From Bacteroidales bacterium (GTDB taxonomy: Bacteria > Bacteroidota > Bacteroidia > Bacteroidales > UBA12077): a DNA stretch of 5,572 bases. The stretch is from NCBI GenBank assembly GCA_003446015.1, contig DMBU01000009.1, forward strand, positions 1 to 5,572, read 5' to 3'. Every line of letters starts with the position of its first letter. Position 1 is the stretch's first letter. A program made the translations under genes and the position numbers. The notes below the pieces were generated by a model. The model saw nothing but the letters and a program-made list of their open reading frames with translations. It was not told where the DNA came from and did not search any database. Below, in pieces: positions 1 to 5,572 of this stretch.

Positions 1-97
1 TTTCATCGTCCAGACGAACATCTACAGCAATTTGCTCATCTTCGGTTTTAAAGATGATAAACTCGGAAATTTCTTTTGGGTCTTGTGCTTTACTCAT
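1..97 (-). CDS. RhuM-family protein, N-terminal fragment (cut by the window edge)
   Basis: Only the first 32 codons are present; the gene continues past position 1. The ATG at 97-95 begins a peptide starting MSKAQDPKEISEFIIFKTED and continuing to VRLDDE. The pattern of a short polar leader, then FIIFKTED, then an acidic VRLDDE segment is what I know from the start of RhuM-family proteins (named after Salmonella RhuM), where a conserved ETVWLTQ-like stretch would follow outside this window. Their molecular function is not established, but they are often found beside Type I and related restriction-modification genes. The gene starts 20 nt after the stop of the large RM protein on the same strand, with no room for a terminator, so co-transcription is likely. 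No strong Shine-Dalgarno sequence is visible. Assignment rests on a short fragment and could change with the rest of the gene. Confidence 0.66.
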   Translation of the reverse strand, partial: MSKAQDPKEISEFIIFKTEDEQIAVDVRLDDE

Positions 98-117
98 GGC
101 GCTACTAACTTATCTTT

Positions 118-3100
118 TTACCCCATTGGCTTGACCATACTTTCTATAAACGCAATCTCTTCTTCACTCAAATTGTACTTTTTGTATAACAGCTGGTCTA
201 TTTCAGGAATGGATTGGCTCCAATTGATGTCGGAGTTAGCGGTGAAGTCTTGAAGGGGAACGAATTTGAAAGTTTTTGAAGTTGCATCTTGGCTAGCCTT
301 AGCCATACTATGCATAAATCTTAAAAACTTTGTTTTTAGATATTTGCTCAAATTTTTCGCTGATTCTTTATCTAGCTTTAAATCTACTCCGATTACCAAG
401 TACGATTCTGTACAAATAGTACCTGGCTCTCCAATAAAAGAGTTTAAATTATCATCATTTAACTCGGTGCCGATATTGTTTGCCCTTGGTGTAAATACTT
501 TAAATTTATCAATCCAAGTTTTTCTGACGCTTACTTCGCTTCGTTCAACATAACCAATTGACTTTCCTTTTCCGTAACAAATAACCGGAGAATTTAAGCC
601 ATCAGGGTTACTTCTGAATTTTTCGTCATTCGTAAAATACCCTCTAAAACCAAAAGGTCTAAGTGGTGATATGAATTCTGCAATCGACTGAAATTTCCCT
701 TCAGAATTTATTTTATCAATAATCTCAACAGCTTCATTATGGCGAACAAATGTGGACGACTTATCTGTTTTTAGCGAACGTAAGACAGAAACAGTATCTT
801 CCGACTCTCGATGCGTATAGACTTTTGTTAAGTTTATGTCATTATCGTAATTAGAATCCCATAAAAAGTAGCATAAACCGCCTCGGATATTGGTTTTAGG
901 AAAAACTTGTTCGGGGTTTAAAAAATCATGTAAGAGAGCAATTCTTTTATCATTCAACATTGAATCTCTAAAGTCGTCTAAACCTCTTCCTCCAGAATAC
1001 CACCTAGAAGGCATAATCATAGAAATATATTCAGGTTCAATTTTCTTGGCAATATCTACAAACTCGTTGTAAATCGGTTTTGCACTTGCTTGTGCACCAC
1101 CGTCCATTTCCATATAAGGCGGATTGCCTACGATTGCGTTAAATTTCATATCGTTGTTGTTATTTGCTTTCCAATAAGACTGTCCTTTTTTGATTTTGGC
1201 AATAAACTTTTCGGGGCGTTGGGTTATTTGACGCACCATATCCTCAAAGAAGTGGGTGTTTACACTTGCTGTTCTAAAGCCGACCAGTGTACGTTTGGTT
1301 ATACTTTTTGCCATAGGCGTTTTGCACAGCACAAACACATTTTCTGCCACGGTTTTATCCCATAATTCTTGTTGTTGCTCAATAGTGAGCGTGTTGGGCT
1401 CTTTGTCAGGATAGGTTTCTTTTATTCGATTTCGAAAAATGGAATACGCTACATACAAGGGGTACAGACCTGATTTAGAATTAATTTCTAAAATACGAGC
1501 GTCCGTTGCAAAAACATCTTCGGTTACCTGACCTTGTGAGATATAAGCTGTATGTGCGATTGTTTTTTCGCGGGTTTCATCCAAAAAAACATAACCGCCC
1601 AAACAGTCACCCAAGTGCATGTTCACTACACGCCAAGGGGTCAACACGGTTTCTTTATCGGGATTTTTAAAGGTGCCAAAAATGTGGGTTATACGTTCAA
1701 TGCGCTCTTCAATGGTTAAGTGATCGGTAGCACGTGCTAGGGCTCTGATGCGTTTGCCTGCTGCCCTGAAAACATCCGGTTCGTAATACTTTTTGAACTT
1801 CCTAAATGTGGCTTTATCTACGCCTTTGGGCATAAATTCCTCCCAAGATTGGTTGTCCACCAAATCCGTAAAGTTGTCAATAGATATTTCGGTTTCTTCA
1901 TTTTTTACATCAGCTCCGTAAATCAACAAAGGCATACGAATAGAAATGCCACGTAGAATAGAAACTGCGGTATCGCGCATTTTTTTCTGCTCTTTGTAGC
2001 GTTCTAAAAGCTCTTTGTCTTCGGGACTGAGTTCTTTTTTCTTCTTCTTTTGGGCTTGTTCTATCTGCTCGTAATCTTCTTCTGTAAAACCTTGCTTGTT
2101 TACTTCTATGTCTTTGCTTTTGGGCATGGCTTTGGTGCTTCCAATCACTTTTTTAAGCCCATTGAATTCTTCCACTTCCACATCATCCAATTGCATCAAT
2201 TGGTCTCTGTTGTAGAGATGTGTATCCTCAAACCCATTGTTTACTACCCGTTCGATATAGACTTTTTTGAGTTGTTCGAGCATGCCGTTTACGTCATAGT
2301 CAGTCATGCGAGAACCATCAAAAGCGATAATGGGGCAGAAGTTCAAGAACTCACCCATAATCTTGCGGTCTTCGCCTGTGGTCTTTCCTGCCTTAGCTGA
2401 AACCTTAGCTGTTTCGGCAATAACTTTCAGCGTTCGGTCAGGAGCAAAGTCAAAAACAAAGCACTCTTCTTTAACTTTACCGTTGATAGTAGCAGGCGTT
2501 TGTACTCTAAAAATGGTTTGCATATAAGCAGAAGCCGAAGTGTTGTATGAGCCTGAAAGCATAAAAACAGCCGTCCAAGCTTTTACAGAAACACCCGTGG
2601 TTAAACGTCCGCAAGAAAGCGTAATGGTGTAGGTTTCATGCTGATTGTCACCAATGGCTTTTTCAACTTTTTTAAGTGCTTCTTCATTGGCTTCTTCTTC
2701 ATCACCGTCACCCGCCACATTCACAATGTCAAATCGACCAAAAACAGGGTGTGTTTTTAGCATGGCACTCAATGCTTTGGCTTCCTTTACACCTGGAACC
2801 ATCCAAAGCGAATGCCTGAAATTATCGCGATATTCTTCCGTGGAATAGGGGTAATTACTTTCAGAATCAGATTTACAAATGAGGTTTAAAAATGAAAACA
2901 CGTCTTTCTCATGTAGAAAACTTCCTGTTTCATTCACTCTAAAAAACTCACGGAAATTAAACGCTACTTCTTCGTCAATATAGCCGTGTAAGAGTTTCCC
3001 AAGGTCGTAGGTAAAAATATTCAATTTTGGAAGTGAAGCGTAGGGATTTGGGTCGCCAAAGTGAATTTTATCCCAATCCGCTTTAGCTTTTTGTTCCATC

Positions 3101-4104
3101 ACATAATCCCAAGTATAGATTTCTTCTTCTTGGTAATTGTCGAGCAAGTTGAAAGGTGTGCCTGAAAGGTGCAGCACCTTTGTATTCTCTTCTTTAAGCT
3201 CTCTAAGCACATTTGTCCCAAGTTCAGTTTGTGTGCCTTCATGTGCTTCATCTACAATGACGAAATCCCAAGTTGTTCCAAATATTTCATCATTTTTATT
3301 GAAGTTACCACCTACCAATTCTGAACCTCTAAGGTCTTGCATGGATGCAAAATAGATATACTTGGAATTTCCTTTTTTACATTCTTTTTCTAATGTGGTA
3401 AACTGATTTCCTTGGTTTTTTGAACCATACGAATACCGTGGAGCATCATAGAATATTTTTCCAAAGTCTTCAAACCAACCCTTATCCACCACAGGGCGGT
3501 GTGTTAGAATAAGTGTTCTGGTGAATTCGTGTTCTTTTACAACTTGGAGAGCTGAAAGGGTTTTTCCAAAACGCATTTTTGCAAACCACAGCATTTCGTT
3601 GCTTTTTTTGAATTGCTTGGTGGTTTTTTCAATCGCTTCTTTTTGTTCAGGTCTGAATACAATTGGGTTTCGGGTTTTTGAAACTTCACTGGCATGAATT
3701 GAATCTTTGCCTTCTTTTACTGCGGTGATTGCTTTTTTGATGGTTTCAAGGTCAGTTATAAACCATTCATTGGCTTTGTTTTTGGAATCAAATATTTTCT
3801 TCTTTACACCTGAACGAGTAAGCACATTATGAACTTCATGGTCTGAAAAAGCCTTTAGTCCATTTTTATCATTGAAAATTGTAAGTTCTGTGTAAAGTAA
3901 ATCATAAGCGATTCCCGCAGTCTGGGTGTATTGGTCTATGCGTTTTTTGGCTGCTTTATTAAGTGCTTTGCTGTTCGGTTCAAGTCCCCAAATATTCTCA
4001 TTATCTGAAGTTGCTTCTCCAATTTTCAAACAACCTCTATGGGCATCATCATTGATGCGAAAAACATAGATTAACTTTAGTTTTAATGATGATGTAAATT
4101 TCAT
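118..4104 (-). CDS. Single-chain restriction-modification enzyme: GIY-YIG nuclease + SF2 helicase + Eco57I-type N6-adenine methyltransferase
   Basis: This 1328-residue protein probably recognises a DNA site, methylates adenine in it using SAM, and uses ATP-driven translocation to cut unmodified DNA. Residues 10-130 form a GIY-YIG (T5orf172-like) nuclease: IYVF at 12-15, KIGEA at 27-31, and candidate catalytic R55, E90 and N112. Residues 145-560 are a superfamily 2 motor: FRPEQ at 150-154, Walker A AKMRFGKT at 175-182, DEAH at 285-288, SGTP at 314-317, TTGVS at 502-506 and QTIFRVQTP at 529-537. A lysine/glutamate-rich linker follows near 675-710. The methyltransferase has a motif X-like TPWRVV (822-827), an unusual motif I (ILEINSKSGLY, 871-881) and NPPY at 994-997. 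Residues about 1140-1328 are probably the target-recognition part. Its start ATG overlaps the previous stop as ATGA, indicating translational coupling. Domain order matches Type ISP enzymes apart from the nuclease type. The frame is intact; DNA target and exact enzyme type are unknown. Confidence 0.93.
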   Translation of the reverse strand: MKFTSSLKLKLIYVFRINDDAHRGCLKIGEATSDNENIWGLEPNSKALNKAAKKRIDQYTQTAGIAYDLLYTELTIFNDKNGLKAFSDHEVHNVLTRSGVKKKIFDSKNKANEWFITDLETIKKAITAVKEGKDSIHASEVSKTRNPIVFRPEQKEAIEKTTKQFKKSNEMLWFAKMRFGKTLSALQVVKEHEFTRTLILTHRPVVDKGWFEDFGKIFYDAPRYSYGSKNQGNQFTTLEKECKKGNSKYIYFASMQDLRGSELVGGNFNKNDEIFGTTWDFVIVDEAHEGTQTELGTNVLRELKEENTKVLHLSGTPFNLLDNYQEEEIYTWDYVMEQKAKADWDKIHFGDPNPYASLPKLNIFTYDLGKLLHGYIDEEVAFNFREFFRVNETGSFLHEKDVFSFLNLICKSDSESNYPYSTEEYRDNFRHSLWMVPGVKEAKALSAMLKTHPVFGRFDIVNVAGDGDEEEANEEALKKVEKAIGDNQHETYTITLSCGRLTTGVSVKAWTAVFMLSGSYNTSASAYMQTIFRVQTPATINGKVKEECFVFDFAPDRTLKVIAETAKVSAKAGKTTGEDRKIMGEFLNFCPIIAFDGSRMTDYDVNGMLEQLKKVYIERVVNNGFEDTHLYNRDQLMQLDDVEVEEFNGLKKVIGSTKAMPKSKDIEVNKQGFTEEDYEQIEQAQKKKKKELSPEDKELLERYKEQKKMRDTAVSILRGISIRMPLLIYGADVKNEETEISIDNFTDLVDNQSWEEFMPKGVDKATFRKFKKYYEPDVFRAAGKRIRALARATDHLTIEERIERITHIFGTFKNPDKETVLTPWRVVNMHLGDCLGGYVFLDETREKTIAHTAYISQGQVTEDVFATDARILEINSKSGLYPLYVAYSIFRNRIKETYPDKEPNTLTIEQQQELWDKTVAENVFVLCKTPMAKSITKRTLVGFRTASVNTHFFEDMVRQITQRPEKFIAKIKKGQSYWKANNNNDMKFNAIVGNPPYMEMDGGAQASAKPIYNEFVDIAKKIEPEYISMIMPSRWYSGGRGLDDFRDSMLNDKRIALLHDFLNPEQVFPKTNIRGGLCYFLWDSNYDNDINLTKVYTHRESEDTVSVLRSLKTDKSSTFVRHNEAVEIIDKINSEGKFQSIAEFISPLRPFGFRGYFTNDEKFRSNPDGLNSPVICYGKGKSIGYVERSEVSVRKTWIDKFKVFTPRANNIGTELNDDNLNSFIGEPGTICTESYLVIGVDLKLDKESAKNLSKYLKTKFLRFMHSMAKASQDATSKTFKFVPLQDFTANSDINWSQSIPEIDQLLYKKYNLSEEEIAFIESMVKPMG

Positions 4105-5117
4105 TTTCCGCGATTATTTAAGAGGTCAATGAACCTGATTTTAATTCCTGTCTTTCCTGTTTTGGAGTCTTTGTTTGACCAATCTTTGATTAAAGCATAT
4201 GTACCGTTATGTTTGCGGATATTGCCTTTTTCGCAACCATCGCAAAAAGTATGTTTGGTCTCGGTTTCTCCAAAAAGATTTACGGTTGTTTCGGTTTTAT
4301 GACCACAGCTATTGGGAATTACACCCTTCAGTCCATCCATTTGCCACACATTCCAAGAAATTATGTAGGCTACATATTGAATTGATTTGAGCAGTGGCTC
4401 TTTGTCGAAATTTACAGTATAGTTTTCAATGAATGTGGCAAGCATAGCTTCTCTTGCGAGTAGCAAGCTATCGCCTTGCCATTCGAAAGCATACGTGTTT
4501 TTATAAGCCGTTTGAGCTGCTTTTAGCCATTCGCCCGTAGAATCGACATTTTCGTTTATTACTCTCAGTTTACGGTCTAAAATGCCAATTCTATTTTGAA
4601 TTGGAATGAATTCTCCTGTCGTACTATCATATCGGCTAGTAATGTAAGGGGCCTCTCCGCAAGCTATTTCAAGTCTAGTATCTCTCACATAACCTCCCCA
4701 TGTTTTACCTTTAGGAAAGCATATTTTGTCCGTGTTTACTTCCCAACCTTTGGTTCCGTCAAACAGGGCTTTCTCGTGATTAAAAACGCCCTCCTTTCCA
4801 AACCATGCATTGTCGATTAGGTTGTTTTGGGCATTGCAAATCCATGAAGGGGTAAACACTTCAGCCATTTCCTTGGATCTGGATTGTTGCAAAACCTTAT
4901 CTTTATGAACTCGCGGCATTATAATATTGCCTTTTTCTCCCGTAATTAATTCTGGTAAGATATAAGCATTAGAATTGTATTGCGTTCCTAAATGTTCATA
5001 GTTGTTTGTTGCCCAAAATATATTTTTTTGAGTCGTGTGGTCACGAAGCAATATTTCGAGTACGTCAGGGTACTGAGCAACTAATTCATTTTCTAATATG
5101 TTGATTCCTGTTCGCAC
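4101..5117 (-). CDS. Methyltransferase-like accessory subunit ('restriction endonuclease subunit M' type), lacking NPPY
   Basis: This 338-residue protein resembles proteins commonly labelled restriction subunit M in Bacteroidota RM loci. A conserved-looking N-terminal segment (RDHTTQKNIFWATNNY, 25-40) precedes a motif X-like EVFTP (86-90) and a clear SAM-binding motif I-like LEIACGEAPYI (149-159). A further FEWQGDSLLLAREAM (211-225) may form the adenosine-side contact. I find no NPPY, DPPY or related motif IV, so it is unlikely to methylate DNA alone. The C-terminal part has C271-x-H273 and C292-x2-C295, spaced like a zinc-binding ribbon. The start is GTG at 5117, 4 nt after the regulator's stop; the first internal ATG falls at residue 67, beyond the conserved N-terminal segment, so GTG is preferred. 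The stop TGA overlaps the next start (ATGA). It probably works as a partner of the large enzyme, in SAM binding, specificity or assembly; this role is inference. Confidence 0.82.
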   Translation of the reverse strand: MRTGINILENELVAQYPDVLEILLRDHTTQKNIFWATNNYEHLGTQYNSNAYILPELITGEKGNIIMPRVHKDKVLQQSRSKEMAEVFTPSWICNAQNNLIDNAWFGKEGVFNHEKALFDGTKGWEVNTDKICFPKGKTWGGYVRDTRLEIACGEAPYITSRYDSTTGEFIPIQNRIGILDRKLRVINENVDSTGEWLKAAQTAYKNTYAFEWQGDSLLLAREAMLATFIENYTVNFDKEPLLKSIQYVAYIISWNVWQMDGLKGVIPNSCGHKTETTVNLFGETETKHTFCDGCEKGNIRKHNGTYALIKDWSNKDSKTGKTGIKIRFIDLLNNRGK

Positions 5118-5121
5118 TCGC

Positions 5122-5319
5122 TTAATTTTCTTTATTGGACTTCAAAAGTTCCTTTACATCAATTTCAAGAATATTCGCTATTTCAAAAAGGATTTCCAAT
5201 CTTGGTTGTTGTCTGTTTTGGACATAGCCGTTAACCATGTTGTAACTCTTTCCAAGCTTATCAGCTAACCAAGTTTGTTTAATTCCTTTCTCTTCTAGCA
5301 CTTCCTTTATTCGGTTCAT
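5122..5319 (-). CDS. XRE-family helix-turn-helix regulator, probable RM controller (C) protein
   Basis: This 65-residue cytoplasmic DNA-binding protein is almost entirely one Cro/C1-type helix-turn-helix domain. Helix 2 spans about residues 14-25 (KQTWLADKLGKS) and the recognition helix about 26-35 (YNMVNGYVQN), followed by the usual RQQPRLEILFEIANIL segment and an IDVKELL end. Its length is close to that of controller proteins of restriction-modification systems, which are dimeric regulators that bind upstream of their own gene and time endonuclease expression after entry into a new host. Being first in the operon, 4 nt ahead of the methyltransferase-like gene, fits that role. The ATG at 5319 is preceded by an AT-rich stretch without a Shine-Dalgarno sequence. 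The HTH family is certain; the controller function is inferred from size and position. A plain XRE repressor is the alternative. Confidence 0.9.
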   Translation of the reverse strand: MNRIKEVLEEKGIKQTWLADKLGKSYNMVNGYVQNRQQPRLEILFEIANILEIDVKELLKSNKEN

Positions 5320-5326
5320 GTCCGTA

Positions 5327-5354
5327 TAAATTTAAGTCGCTAAAATAGCCCAAA
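5327..5354 (-). promoter_or_regulatory. Weak candidate promoter of the RM operon
   Basis: On the minus strand, TTTG (5354-5351) lies 16 nt upstream of TAAATTTA (5334-5327). These resemble the Bacteroidota -33 TTTG and -7 TAnnTTTG elements, but the last base of the -7 element differs and the spacing is a little shorter than the usual 19-20 nt. TAAATTTA is itself a perfect 8-bp palindrome, so it could also form part of an operator. Transcription from here would begin only a few bases before the regulator's ATG, giving an almost leaderless message. No other candidate between 5320 and 5400 looked better. Evidence is motif similarity only. Confidence 0.27.
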
Positions 5355-5426
5355 TTTTCCATTTATCTCATTTTTCAATATACTTTTCGTTCGTTTACTT
5401 GTTAGTCTGTCCGAGCGTGGGCAAAA

Positions 5427-5490
5427 AAATAGGCTCTTTTGGTTTTTTGCGTTTGGCTTGTAGGTCGGCAAAAACCAAATGTGCCTATTT
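5427..5490. repeat. Large imperfect inverted repeat (hairpin) upstream of the operon
   Basis: Arms 5427-5450 and 5468-5490 can pair over about 21 base pairs with two mismatches (5435/5482 and 5437/5480) and one bulged base (5448), enclosing a 17-nt loop. The outer ends are AATAGGC and GCCTATT; the inner part pairs TTTGGTTTTT with AAAAACCAAA. Read on the minus strand, the stem runs into seven T residues (complement of 5429-5423), so it could serve as a rho-independent terminator for a gene entering from the right and insulate the RM operon. Alternatively it is a dispersed intergenic repeat, or part of a recombination junction. The pairing is directly visible; the function is not. Confidence 0.8.
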
Positions 5491-5511
5491 GCGCGTTGGC
5501 TTTTTCAGCAT

Positions 5512-5563
5512 GTTGCACAACGGATGACGCTATGGCAAGTGCGGGAATAAATTGTTGCTCAAC
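5512..5563. repeat. Paired interrupted dyads GTTGCnCAAC
   Basis: GTTGCACAAC at 5512-5521 and GTTGCTCAAC at 5554-5563 are nine-of-ten identical, each with 4-bp arms GTTG/CAAC around a 2-nt centre, and begin 42 nt apart. A TGGCA at 5533-5537 and TGCCA at 5568-5572 form a further short inverted pair around the second copy. No open reading frame uses this stretch. The arrangement suggests binding sites for a dimeric protein or a recombination/boundary repeat, and I have the impression from memory that similar TGTTGCACAACG-type intergenic sequences recur in Bacteroidota genomes. That impression was not checked. Confidence 0.5.
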
Positions 5564-5572
5564 TGTCTGCCA

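Larger units (their letters stand above)
5320..5572. other. Non-coding upstream flank of the RM operon
   Basis: No convincing gene, tRNA or CRISPR array is seen on either strand. Besides the promoter candidate, the hairpin and the paired dyads, the motif GCGTnGGC or a one-base variant occurs three times: 5415-5422 (GCGTGGGC), 5449-5457 (GCGTTTGGC) and 5493-5500 (GCGTTGGC), before, within and after the hairpin. Base composition shifts from AT-rich (5320-5400) to a more mixed composition beyond 5405, which may mark where the defence cassette meets older chromosomal sequence. Confidence 0.6.

Noticed and set aside
1090..2848. Several plus-strand open frames of 60-116 codons opposite the large gene
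   Set aside because: They lie antisense to a continuous protein with recognisable motifs, and their translations show no domain or plausible composition. They are shadows of the minus-strand gene.
118..4104. BREX PglX or DISARM-type methyltransferase
   Set aside because: The NPPY methyltransferase and the length are reminiscent, but the same chain holds nuclease and motor domains and none of the companion genes (pglZ, brxC, brxL, drmA-like) is visible in the window.
118..4104. Classical Type I system (separate HsdR, HsdM and HsdS)
   Set aside because: Motor, nuclease and methyltransferase are fused, and there is no gene with two repeated target-recognition domains.
5493..5563. Integron attC site (GCTCAAC matches the RYYYAAC consensus; GCGTTGGC nearby resembles a GTTRRRY box)
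   Set aside because: GTTGGCT fails the second consensus at the third R position, and the boxes are in the wrong order and spacing for an attC hairpin. No integrase is present.
5427..5572. Insertion sequence terminal repeat
   Set aside because: No transposase or target-site duplication is visible, and the arms of the inverted repeat are only 17 nt apart, so they do not bound an element.
5401..5572. CRISPR array or tRNA gene
   Set aside because: There are no regularly spaced direct repeats of suitable length, and no cloverleaf or TTCGA-type T-loop could be found.

Overview
The window looks like chromosome from a Bacteroidota member, probably an environmental or flavobacterial-type genome. It is AT-rich, ribosome binding sites are weak or absent, and genes are tightly packed. 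The protein sequences resemble restriction-modification (RM) families I associate with that phylum. This assignment is inference; no rRNA or housekeeping gene is present to confirm it.

All real coding sequence is on the minus strand, so it reads right to left as one compact operon-like block. From upstream to downstream it holds four genes: a 65-residue XRE-type helix-turn-helix regulator (5319-5122); a 338-residue protein with methyltransferase-like SAM-binding motifs but no catalytic NPPY motif (5117-4101, GTG start, 4 nt after the regulator's stop); a 1328-residue fusion protein (4104-118, overlapping the previous stop as ATGA); and, 20 nt further on, the first 32 codons of a RhuM-family gene that runs off the left edge (97-1).

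The large protein is the core of the system. One chain carries a GIY-YIG nuclease domain of T5orf172 type, a superfamily 2 DEAH helicase/translocase motor, a charged linker, an N6-adenine methyltransferase domain of Eco57I type with NPPY, and a C-terminal part that is probably the target-recognition region. The order nuclease, motor, methyltransferase, specificity domain matches the single-chain Type ISP enzymes, but the usual Mrr-like nuclease is replaced by GIY-YIG. The 338-residue partner duplicates the SAM-binding half of a methyltransferase and ends in a possible zinc site. The small regulator resembles the controller (C) proteins that delay restriction until the host DNA is methylated.

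The 253 nt to the right of the operon (5320-5572) have no convincing gene. They hold a weak promoter candidate, a large imperfect inverted repeat (5427-5490), and two copies of the interrupted dyad GTTGCnCAAC (5512-5521 and 5554-5563). This is probably the junction between the defence cassette and the neighbouring chromosome. The overall reading is a mobile, regulated RM defence locus with an unusual division of methyltransferase motifs between two proteins.
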